64,000 nucleotides of DNA from Dyella sp. BiH032. GTDB lineage: Bacteria; Pseudomonadota; Gammaproteobacteria; Xanthomonadales; Rhodanobacteraceae. The stretch is taken from the NCBI RefSeq assembly GCF_031954525.1, contig NZ_CP134867.1, forward strand, positions 2,666,001-2,730,000, given 5' to 3'. Both the position numbers and the translations under genes were made by a program. The notes under the pieces were generated by a model that was not told where the DNA came from, did no database searches, and worked only from the letters and a program-made list of their open reading frames with translations. The first letter of the stretch is position 1. Each line of letters begins with the position of its first letter. Of the stretch, positions 17,593 through 24,904 are shown piece by piece.

Positions 17593-18204
17593 GTTTTCGC
17601 GTCATCGCGCATGTCGACGCTCGCACTGAGTGGCGAGCATGCGGTGGTGTCGTGCAGGCGATGGGCGGAAGTCCCGTCGCCGAGTCTGTGCGTCGCCATG
17701 CGATGGCGAGACATCTTTCGGGCATCGCATGCTGTTTCGATGGGCCGCACGCGGATCAGTACTTCGCTCGCGCAAGGTGCGATGCCGATCACAGAATCAT
17801 GTTTCAGCGTGCCGCATCCGCGGTGCGTTCCGTTGCCATTCCGCCATAGCTTGCGGTGCGCAGTCTCTTGCAAGCCATGGATCGCACGCGGTTTGGCGCC
17901 AGGCGCGGCGCCGTTTCGCTCGTCTGCCGCACGTATTTTCGCCGTGGATCGCAAATAGTTTTCGTTGACGGCGTGCTCGAGCGTCGTGAAAGCTGATGCG
18001 AGATTCAGGGGATCCCAAGGACCACTCATCGCATCGGGAATGGAGTTCTCCGTCCGTCTGCGGCCATGTCCGGCGGAACGTCAGCGAGATGACACTTCAT
18101 TCGACCCGTGACCGTGGCACGCCGGTGCGACGCGGTATCGCTTGCCCGAAGAACGGGGCATGCGAGGTGAGGTCGTTCGTCAACTCAAATCCAAGGACCA
18201 AGAC
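17593..18204. other. Intergenic region upstream of the YGG-repeat gene
   Basis: About 610 bases without a supportable gene. Open frames on both strands (for example minus 17517-18029) have no recognisable domain. It contains a near-repeat: CGCAAATAAGTTTTCG at 17584 and CGCAAATAGTTTTCG at 17950. The promoter of the secretion operon must lie here, but I see no convincing -35/-10 pair. A long leader is possible. Confidence 0.6.
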
Positions 18205-18816
18205 ATGTCAGGTTACGGTGGTTACGGCGGTTATGGTGGCTACGGTGGTTATGGCGGCTATGGCGGTTACGGTGGCTATGGCGGCTACGGCGGTTATGGT
18301 GGCTACGGAAGCTACGGCGGTTATGGCGACTACGGCGACGGCAGCTACGCCTACGGCTACGACGACGGCGATACGGGCAATCCCCCGGTCTCGGCCACGG
18401 CCAGCGGCAGGACGGTGACGTTCACCACGCAGGACGGCAACACGTTCACGCAGACGGGCAACCACCCCGACCGCGACAACAATCCGCTGGACATCCGTTC
18501 CGGCTCGTTCGCCACCTCGCATGGTTCCATCGGCCAGGATGCGGGCTTCGCGATCTTCCCGGACGTACAGACCGGCATCGATGCGGCCAAGGCCAACATG
18601 GACCGTATCAACACCGCAGCAGGCGGCAACGACACGCTGGCGCAGATCATTACCGTGTGGTCGCCGCCGAGCGAGAACAACACGTCGGCAATGATCAACA
18701 CGATTCCGACCAACGCGGGCCTGAGTTCGTCGAGCCAGTGGAGCTCGCTGACCTCCGCGCAGCAGGACGCCTTCATCCGGTCGTACGCGACCTACGAAGG
18801 CTGGCACGGCCACTGA
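18205..18816 (+). CDS. Tyr-Gly-Gly repeat protein, candidate type I secretion substrate
   Basis: The 203-residue protein has no classical signal peptide. After MSG come ten YGG triplets, then YGS, YGG, YGD, YGD and an acidic tyrosine-rich stretch (GSYAYGYDDGD), giving 17 tyrosines in about 55 residues. Residues about 90-203 resemble the 'structural protein P5' type domain found in prophages and related proteins: NNPLDIR, GQDAGFAIFPD, TLAQIITVWSPPSENNT, ending YEGWHGH. The ATG at 18205 has AAGGA upstream; a longer frame from 18142 is less likely. A strong terminator follows directly, then genes for a HlyB/HlyD exporter and a sulfotransferase. Secretion through that exporter and sulfation of its tyrosines are hypotheses from context. 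Confidence 0.75.
   Translation: MSGYGGYGGYGGYGGYGGYGGYGGYGGYGGYGGYGSYGGYGDYGDGSYAYGYDDGDTGNPPVSATASGRTVTFTTQDGNTFTQTGNHPDRDNNPLDIRSGSFATSHGSIGQDAGFAIFPDVQTGIDAAKANMDRINTAAGGNDTLAQIITVWSPPSENNTSAMINTIPTNAGLSSSSQWSSLTSAQQDAFIRSYATYEGWHGH
18214..18339 (+). repeat. 14 tandem 9-base units encoding YGG, YGS and YGD
   Basis: Fourteen consecutive 9-base units encode Tyr-Gly-Xaa. Tyr alternates TAC/TAT and Gly alternates GGT/GGC between units, so few neighbouring units are identical as DNA although the peptide repeat is exact for ten units. The final four units drift to YGS, YGG, YGD, YGD. Confidence 0.95.
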
Positions 18817-18822
18817 GGACAT

Positions 18823-18850
18823 GGCCCGGGCCGCGCGCCCGGGCCTTTTT
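18823..18850 (+). terminator. Rho-independent terminator after the YGG-repeat gene
   Basis: GGCCCGGGC and GCCCGGGCC form a 9-bp GC stem around a 5-base loop (CGCGC), followed by TTTTT. It begins 6 bases after the stop of the repeat-protein gene and lies 25 bases before the next start. Partial termination here would make the repeat protein more abundant than the export genes downstream, a common arrangement for a secreted substrate. Confidence 0.85.
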
Positions 18851-18874
18851 CCGCGTCTGTCCATGGAGAACACC

Positions 18875-19558
18875 ATGTCGTCCCTTGTTCGTCGGCTCCC
18901 GCTCGTTGCGCTGCTCGGCTGCCTGCTCTCGGCGGGCACGGCCGCGGCGGAGAATTGCAGCACCGCATTGCGCGATCCCGGCAGCCGTGCCGCGACGGCC
19001 GCGCCCGCGGCCTGCACCCGTATCGGCCCCGTGGCGCTGGGGATGAGCGAGGCACAGGTGAATGCCGCGCTGGGCCGCCCGGAGTATGCGTCCGGTGCGG
19101 CTGCGCCTCATCCCTTCCGCGTGTACGTCTATCCGCGCGACCTGGCCGCCACGCTGGCCAGGCAGCCGCAACCGGAGACTGAGGTTTCCCACAGCGAGCT
19201 GCGCGTCGTATTCCAGGACCACAAAGTCGTCGCGCTGTCGGCCATCTCCGATGCGCGCACGCCCTTGCCGTTCGGGCTCGGCGACGTACGCCTCGGCCAG
19301 CCGATGAACGCGATCGCCGGCGCCACCGGTGCCCAGCTCCGCTGGAACGCCACCCGCGACGAGGCCTTCATCGACCGGATGCCGCTGTCGTTCGACGTGG
19401 ACGATGGCAATGGCGAAGCCTATGGCGTGCACGTGGCGACGGACATGGCTGCGCTCGGGCTGGGCCCGGTGACGCAGTTCCATTTGCGCAAGGACGGCGG
19501 GCAGGGGCGTGTGACGGGATTCCGCATCAGCGTGGATGCCCTGACCGACGCGCACTGA
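18875..19558 (+). CDS. Periplasmic or secreted protein of unknown function
   Basis: The 227-residue product starts with a signal peptide (MSSLVRRLPLVALLGCLLSAGTAAA) and has two cysteines after it (ENCST and PAACTRIG). The block VALGMSEAQVNAALGRPEY resembles the SmpA/OmlA/BamE-type motif (G-M-S-x-x-x-V-x-x-x-L-G-x-P), and a second copy-like block, DVRLGQPMNAIAGATGAQLRW, follows. I do not recognise the family as a whole. The ATG at 18875 has GGAG six bases upstream. It sits between the YGG-repeat gene and the ABC exporter and is probably part of that system, perhaps a periplasmic chaperone or binding partner. Confidence 0.7.
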   Translation: MSSLVRRLPLVALLGCLLSAGTAAAENCSTALRDPGSRAATAAPAACTRIGPVALGMSEAQVNAALGRPEYASGAAAPHPFRVYVYPRDLAATLARQPQPETEVSHSELRVVFQDHKVVALSAISDARTPLPFGLGDVRLGQPMNAIAGATGAQLRWNATRDEAFIDRMPLSFDVDDGNGEAYGVHVATDMAALGLGPVTQFHLRKDGGQGRVTGFRISVDALTDAH

Positions 19559-19580
19559 GGCACCAGAGGCGGCGACAGGG

Positions 19581-21722
19581 ATGGTCGAGACCACCGACAC
19601 GGGCTTGATGGCGCTGACCCTGCTCGCGCGCCGGCAAGGCGTGGCCACCACCGCGGCGCTGCTGGCGCACGACCTGGCCCTGGCCGGCCGCCACGCGAGC
19701 AGCGACGAGCTGCTGGTAGCGGCCACGCGGCTGGGCTTGCCGGCGCGGATCGTCCGCCGCAAGGGGCGGCGCTTCCTCCACGACCTGGACGGGCCCGTCA
19801 TGCTGCGCCTGAAGGAGGGCGGCTACGCGATCCTGCGCAAGCGCAAGGACGGCATCCTGCATTTGCACGATCCGCGTGCGCACGCGGGCCGACCGCTGAC
19901 CGCCGACGAAATCCTCGAGCGCTGGTCCGGCGAGGCCATCCTGGTGGGGCTGAAGTCCGCCGCCGCCGCCGAGAACCGCACGCTGGGCTTCGCCTGGTTT
20001 CTCGACGCCATGCGGCGCTACCGCAAACCGTTCGGGCACGTGGTGGTGGCATCCGTCTTCGTGCAGGTGTTCGCGCTGGTCACGCCGCTGCTGTTCCAGG
20101 TGATCATCGACAAGGTGCTGGTCCACAAATCGGTGACCACGCTGTACGTCGTGGCGGCGGCGATGGTGCTGATCGGGCTGTTCGACGTCACCTTGCAGTA
20201 CCTGCGCTCCTACGTGGTCGCGCACACATCCAGCCGCCTGGACGTGGAGATCGGCTCCAAGCTGCTGCACCGGCTGTTCTCGCTGCCGCTGGCCTATTTC
20301 GAAAAGCGCCCGGTGGGGCAGACCATCGCGCGCGTGCGGGAGCTGGAGAACATCCGCGCTTTCCTCACCGGCCCCGGCCTCACCTCGGGCATCGACACGC
20401 TGTTCGCGGTGCTGCTGCTGGTGGCCATGCTCGCGTATTCGGCGACCCTGACCGGGATCGTGGTGGCGATGGTGCTGGTGAACGTGTTGACCGTGGCGGT
20501 GATCCGCCCGCTGCTGCGGCAGCGCATCCGCGAGAAGTTCTATCACGGCGCCGAGAGCCACCAGTTCCTGGTGGAAGCGGTGGCCGGCGCGCCCACCATC
20601 AAGGCCGCCGCGATCGAGCCCCTGGTAGTCCGGCAGTGGGAGGAGAAGCTCGCCACCTACGTGCGCTCGGCCTTCAAGGTGGTGATGCTCAATAACGTCG
20701 GGCAGAACATCGTCCTATATCTGAACAAGCTCACCACCGCGCTGATCCTGCTGTTCGGCGCCAGGGCGGCGATCGCCGGCGACATGACGGTCGGCGGCCT
20801 GGTGGCCTTCAACATGATTGCCAACCAGCTCCTCGCGCCGGTGGTCAGGCTGTCCAACTTCTGGCAGGAGTTCCAGCAGGTGCAGGTGTCCATCGAGAAG
20901 GTGGGCGACATCCTGCAGGCGGAGCCGGAGCGCCACGCAGGCGTGACGCATCCCAACCACGACGTGGTGGGCGCCATTTCCATCCGCCACCTGCACTTCC
21001 GGCACGTGCCGGGCGGCCGCCCGACGCTGGAGGACGTCTCGCTGGAGTTGCCGGCGGGGCAGGTGCTGGGCATCGTCGGCCCGTCCGGCTCGGGCAAGTC
21101 GACGCTGGCGAAACTGCTGCAGCGGCTCTACGAGCCGGAGAGCGGCCAGATCCTGATCGACGGCGTCGACATCACCGAAGTCAACGCCGCATGGTTGCGC
21201 AAGCGCGTGGGCGTGGTGCTGCAGGAGAACCTGCTGTTCAACCGCACCGTGCACGAGAACATCGCCTTGAACGCGCCCTGGCTGACGCGCGATCGCGTGG
21301 TCGCGCTGGCCCGGCTCGCCGGCGCCGACGGCTTCATCCGCGCGCTGCCCATGGGCTACGACACGCCCATCGTCGAGCGCGGCGCCAATCTTTCCGGCGG
21401 CCAGCGGCAGCGCATCGCCATCGCGCGCGCCCTGGCCAACGATCCGCGCATCCTGATCTTCGACGAGGCCACCAGCGCGCTGGACTACGAGAGCGAACAG
21501 GTGATCCAGGCCAACATGGCCAAGATCGCCAAGGGGCGCACGGTCGTCATCATCGCCCACCGCCTGGCCGCCGTGCGCCATTGCGATTCCATCGTGGGCA
21601 TGGCGGATGGCCGCATCGTGGAGCAGGGCAGCCATGAGGAACTCCTGCAGCGCGCGCATGGCCTCTACGCGCGGCTGTGGAATCTGCAGGCCGGCGTCGT
21701 GCCGCAGGAGGAGCCGGCATGA
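19581..21722 (+). CDS. Type I secretion ABC transporter with an inactive C39-like domain (HlyB type)
   Basis: The 713-residue protein has three parts. Residues 1-130 are a C39-like domain with no cysteine at all, so it cannot cleave a leader; HlyB has the same kind of domain and uses it to hold its substrate. Residues about 155-440 form six membrane helices. The ATPase domain has Walker A GPSGSGKST (about 500-508), signature LSGGQRQR (about 604) and Walker B ILIFDEATSALD. It would export an unfolded substrate from the cytosol together with the adaptor gene that overlaps its stop by 4 bases. The nearby YGG-repeat protein is the likely cargo; there is no RTX protein in the window. Confidence 0.92.
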   Translation: MVETTDTGLMALTLLARRQGVATTAALLAHDLALAGRHASSDELLVAATRLGLPARIVRRKGRRFLHDLDGPVMLRLKEGGYAILRKRKDGILHLHDPRAHAGRPLTADEILERWSGEAILVGLKSAAAAENRTLGFAWFLDAMRRYRKPFGHVVVASVFVQVFALVTPLLFQVIIDKVLVHKSVTTLYVVAAAMVLIGLFDVTLQYLRSYVVAHTSSRLDVEIGSKLLHRLFSLPLAYFEKRPVGQTIARVRELENIRAFLTGPGLTSGIDTLFAVLLLVAMLAYSATLTGIVVAMVLVNVLTVAVIRPLLRQRIREKFYHGAESHQFLVEAVAGAPTIKAAAIEPLVVRQWEEKLATYVRSAFKVVMLNNVGQNIVLYLNKLTTALILLFGARAAIAGDMTVGGLVAFNMIANQLLAPVVRLSNFWQEFQQVQVSIEKVGDILQAEPERHAGVTHPNHDVVGAISIRHLHFRHVPGGRPTLEDVSLELPAGQVLGIVGPSGSGKSTLAKLLQRLYEPESGQILIDGVDITEVNAAWLRKRVGVVLQENLLFNRTVHENIALNAPWLTRDRVVALARLAGADGFIRALPMGYDTPIVERGANLSGGQRQRIAIARALANDPRILIFDEATSALDYESEQVIQANMAKIAKGRTVVIIAHRLAAVRHCDSIVGMADGRIVEQGSHEELLQRAHGLYARLWNLQAGVVPQEEPA

Positions 21723-23161
21723 AGTGGCGCCGCTCGCTCGACGCCTTCCGGCGCGATCGCGCTTCCGTCGGCGAATTTCTCAGCGCGGCGCGCACCATCG
21801 TCGAATCCAACCCCTCGCCCGTGCGCGTCGGCATGATGCTGACGATCTGCACGTTGCTGGTGGTGGCGCTGCTGGCGGGCTTCTTCTGCCGCGTGGACAT
21901 CTACGCCACCGCGCGCGGACGCATCCAGCCGCAGGGCCGCAGCAAAGTCGTACAGCCGGTGGCGGAGGGCAAGGTGGCCAGGGTGAACGTGCAGAACGGC
22001 GATCGCGTCCGGGCCGGACAGGTGCTGGTGGCGCTGGAAGCCGTCGATGCGGCGGCGGTCTGGCGCCAGAAAAGCGATCTGAAGATCGGCCTGGAGGCGC
22101 AGGTGGTGCGCCTGCGCGAGGCGGTGTCCGCCGCGCGTGCGGCCACGTGGGGCGGCGCGCATCCGCTGGCCTTTCCCCAGGACGTGGATGGCGAGACGCG
22201 CCGGCGCGAGCAATCCGTGCTGGATGCCGACCTCGCCGAGCTGCACGCCACGCTCGATCTGCTCGACGCCAAGCTGCAGCAGCAGATCCAGCACGAGCGG
22301 ACGCTATCGGCGGACGTCGCCGCGCAGCAGGCGCTGGTGCACACCAGCGGGCAGCGCGTGACCATGCACGAGGAGCTGGCCAAACGCGGCTACGACAGCC
22401 AGGTGCAGCTGGTCAACGCGCAGGAGGACCTCAACACCCAGGCCGCGAGCCTCGCCAATGCGAGGGGCGGGCAGGCGGAGGCGCGCGCCGAGATCAAGGT
22501 GACCCAGGCGCAGCGGGCCGAGGCGATCTCCAAGTTCATCCTCACCAACAGCCAGCAGCTCGACGACAGCGAGAAGAAGCTGCAGCAGGCCGCGCAGGAC
22601 CTGGTCAAGGCGCAGTACCAGCTCGAACACACCACGCTCGTGGCCCCCATCGATGGCACCGTGCAGGAAGTGGCCGTCACCACCATCGGGCAGGTCGTCA
22701 ACGCGGGCCAGCAATTGATGACCATCGTGCCGACCGGCTCGCGGCTGGAGATCGAGGCGCAGGTGCTGAACAAGGACGTCGGCTTCGTGCAGGCGGGCCA
22801 GGCCGTGGTAGTGGAGGTGGACAGCTTCCCCTTCACTCGTTACGGCACGGTGGCGGGCCGCGTACTGCATGTATCGCGCGATGCCGTCACCAGCACCGAA
22901 GTGGCCTCCACCGAATCCACGCAGAACCGCTCGGTGTCGCCCGAGGCGTCCGCGGCCGCGCCGCTGCCGAAGATGGACGCGCTGGTCTATCCGGTGACCA
23001 TCGCACTGGACCGGTCGGACATCGTCGTGGATGGTGTGCCGCGTCCGTTGACGCCGGGCATGTCCGTCGTGGCCGAGATCCGCACCGGCGACCGCCGCCT
23101 GCTCGAATACCTGCTCTCTCCCGTGCTCGAGTCGATCGAGAACGCGGGGCACGAACGCTGA
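21719..23161 (+). CDS. HlyD-family type I secretion adaptor
   Basis: The 480-residue membrane fusion protein has a cytoplasmic N-terminus of about 40 residues, one membrane helix (MMLTICTLLVVALLAGFFC) and a lipoyl half (KVVQPVAEGKVARVNVQNGD). A long coiled coil (about 100-300), the second lipoyl half (TLVAPIDGTVQEVAVTTIGQ) and a C-terminal barrel ending in the family signature region GMSVVAEIRTGDRRLLEYLLSP complete it. It links the ABC exporter to a TolC-like channel; none is encoded in this operon, so an unlinked TolC is expected. ATGA overlap with the exporter gene; GGAGGAG ribosome site. Confidence 0.93.
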   Translation: MKWRRSLDAFRRDRASVGEFLSAARTIVESNPSPVRVGMMLTICTLLVVALLAGFFCRVDIYATARGRIQPQGRSKVVQPVAEGKVARVNVQNGDRVRAGQVLVALEAVDAAAVWRQKSDLKIGLEAQVVRLREAVSAARAATWGGAHPLAFPQDVDGETRRREQSVLDADLAELHATLDLLDAKLQQQIQHERTLSADVAAQQALVHTSGQRVTMHEELAKRGYDSQVQLVNAQEDLNTQAASLANARGGQAEARAEIKVTQAQRAEAISKFILTNSQQLDDSEKKLQQAAQDLVKAQYQLEHTTLVAPIDGTVQEVAVTTIGQVVNAGQQLMTIVPTGSRLEIEAQVLNKDVGFVQAGQAVVVEVDSFPFTRYGTVAGRVLHVSRDAVTSTEVASTESTQNRSVSPEASAAAPLPKMDALVYPVTIALDRSDIVVDGVPRPLTPGMSVVAEIRTGDRRLLEYLLSPVLESIENAGHER

Positions 23162-23183
23162 ACCCAGGCACTGGAACCGATCA

Positions 23184-23999
23184 ATGGACAAGGGCATTCA
23201 CTTCATTTCCGGCATGCCGCGCTCCGGCACGACCTTGCTGGCGGCCATCCTCAACCAGAACCCGCATTTCCACGCGGGCATGAGCACGCCGGTGGCAGCG
23301 ATGTTCGGCGCCTTGCAGACCACCATGAGCGGCAAGAGCGAGTTCCATCCGTTCATCGACGACGACAAGCGTTCGCACGTGCTGCGCGGCATCTTTTCCA
23401 GCTATTACGCCGACATCCATGCCGACAAGACGGTGTTCGACACCAACCGCTCGTGGACGAGCAAGCTGCCCGCATTGGCTCGGATCTTCGAGCAGGCCAG
23501 GATCGTGGTGTGCGTGCGTTCGATCGTGGCGATCATCGAAAGCATCGAGCGCATCGCCCAGCAGAATCCGCTGGAGCCGTCGCGCATGTTCGGCTATTCC
23601 GCCAAGGGCAACATCTACTCCCGCGCCGATACGCTGCTGAGCCCGGAGGGGCTGGTGGGCGCGGCCTACAACGGCCTGAAGGAGGCGTTCTACGGCGCGC
23701 ACAGCGACCGCATCGTGGTGGTGCCGTACGAGTCGCTGGTGCGCGATCCGGAGAAGACGCTGCGCGGCATCTACGCCTTCCTCGGCTTGGAGTATTTCCC
23801 GCACGATTTCGACAACCTCGCCTACAGCGCGGACGAGTTCGATCGCCGCCTTGGCGTGCCCGGCCTGCACCGGATCAAGCCGCGTGTCGAAGCGCAGGAG
23901 CGCGAGCGCATCGTGCCGCCGGACCTGGCATATCGCTATATCGAGAGCGCGTTCTGGGAACGCGAGGGCGCCAATCCCAAGAGGGTGCGCATCCTATGA
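23184..23999 (+). CDS. Sulfotransferase (PAPS-dependent, Sulfotransfer_3 type)
   Basis: The 271-residue protein has the 5'-phosphosulfate loop near the N-terminus (SGMPRSGTTLLAAIL). The 3'-phosphate site follows further on (VVCVRSIVAIIESIERI). PRSGTT is shared with tyrosylprotein sulfotransferases and with RaxST of Xanthomonas. It transfers sulfate from PAPS to a hydroxyl group. It has no signal peptide, so it works in the cytosol before export. It lies 22 bases after the HlyD gene and overlaps the nucleotidyltransferase gene. The tyrosine-rich protein at the head of the locus is a natural candidate acceptor, but a sugar or lipid acceptor is not excluded. Confidence 0.87.
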   Translation: MDKGIHFISGMPRSGTTLLAAILNQNPHFHAGMSTPVAAMFGALQTTMSGKSEFHPFIDDDKRSHVLRGIFSSYYADIHADKTVFDTNRSWTSKLPALARIFEQARIVVCVRSIVAIIESIERIAQQNPLEPSRMFGYSAKGNIYSRADTLLSPEGLVGAAYNGLKEAFYGAHSDRIVVVPYESLVRDPEKTLRGIYAFLGLEYFPHDFDNLAYSADEFDRRLGVPGLHRIKPRVEAQERERIVPPDLAYRYIESAFWEREGANPKRVRIL

Positions 24000-24904
24000 T
24001 CGGTTCGTGGCTGGAGCGCCTGGCCGTGCGTTCGGCGCGCTCGCGGGAGGATGGTGGCGCCGTCGTCGCTGCGGCACCGGACGGCGCCGCGCCCGATGCG
24101 GCAGCGATGTCCTCCGCCCGGCGCTGGCTTTACGAGGCCGCGTATCCCGGCGCGGGCGAGCCGGCGAAGGCGGGGCGGATCGGGCGGGACGAGGCGATCG
24201 ACCTGGCGAGGGATTTCGCCCTTGCGCACTTTCCCGGCGTCGCGGCGGTGTTCGGTTTCGGTTCCGCGTTCAACGGCGGGTTCCGGCCGTATTCCGACAT
24301 CGATCTGGTAATCGCCTTGCCGCGCGGCCGCTTCCTGCGGAACCGCTGCCTGTTGCATCGCGGCGTGCCGATGGAGCTGCACGTGTTCGGGCTGGAAGGC
24401 GCCGATCGCGTGATCGGTTTCGCGCGCCGCAGCGGCAATGCATCCGTGCTGTTGCCGATCGCCCAGGGCGAAGTGCTGCTCGACCAATACCTCATCGCGG
24501 ACGAGATCAAGCGCCGCTTCGCGCAGGCGTACGAAGCCGGTCCCGAGCCGGCGCCGGCGACGGCGATCCATGCGTTGCGCCACATGATTACCACGCAGTT
24601 GCTCGACCTGGCCGGCGGCCTGTCGCCGGAGGAAGCCACCGCTTCGGCGTTGAGCGTGTATCCGCTGCTGATGCGGCTGCTGTATGCCACCGGCCAGAGC
24701 TGGCGCCATCGCGGCAAGTGGGCCGCGCGGCACGGCGAGCGGCTCATGGGCGGCCTGGCCGCGAAGGTCCATGCCGCTTATCGCGCCGCGATGGAGGGCG
24801 ATCCGGAGCCCTTGCTCGCGCTGGCGCTCGATGTGCTCGATCGCGCGGGTGGCCCGCTCTGGGCGCCGCATGTCGATGAGGTGACGTTCCGGGAGACCGC
24901 CTGA
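23996..24904 (+). CDS. Nucleotidyltransferase-fold protein
   Basis: The 302-residue protein has a DNA polymerase beta-like nucleotidyltransferase core: GFGSAFNGGFRPYSDIDLVI, with the G-S turn and the D-x-D metal pair (D-I-D), at residues about 80-105. The remainder is largely alpha-helical (about 170-300, HALRHMITTQLLDLAGG). Members of this fold add nucleotides to proteins, RNA or small molecules. The start overlaps the sulfotransferase stop by ATGA and the end overlaps the protease start (TGATG), so it belongs to the secretion operon. Its role could be modification of the exported protein or of a regulator; nothing in the sequence decides this. Confidence 0.75.
   Translation: MIGSWLERLAVRSARSREDGGAVVAAAPDGAAPDAAAMSSARRWLYEAAYPGAGEPAKAGRIGRDEAIDLARDFALAHFPGVAAVFGFGSAFNGGFRPYSDIDLVIALPRGRFLRNRCLLHRGVPMELHVFGLEGADRVIGFARRSGNASVLLPIAQGEVLLDQYLIADEIKRRFAQAYEAGPEPAPATAIHALRHMITTQLLDLAGGLSPEEATASALSVYPLLMRLLYATGQSWRHRGKWAARHGERLMGGLAAKVHAAYRAAMEGDPEPLLALALDVLDRAGGPLWAPHVDEVTFRETA

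Noticed and set aside
17517..18029. A 170-codon minus-strand frame in the intergenic region
   Set aside because: No domain, no ribosome site, and it overlaps the end of the AT-hook gene.
18205..18340. Tandem repeats as a CRISPR array
   Set aside because: The 9-base units are in frame inside a gene, with no spacers and no cas genes nearby.
18205..18400. YGG repeats as an RTX calcium-binding region
   Set aside because: RTX nonapeptides follow GGxGxDxUx; the repeat here is three residues, tyrosine-based and lacks the Asp pattern.
19581..19980. An active C39 leader peptidase at the N-terminus of the type I exporter, as in RaxB
   Set aside because: The region has no cysteine, so the catalytic residue is missing; it is a C39-like domain.
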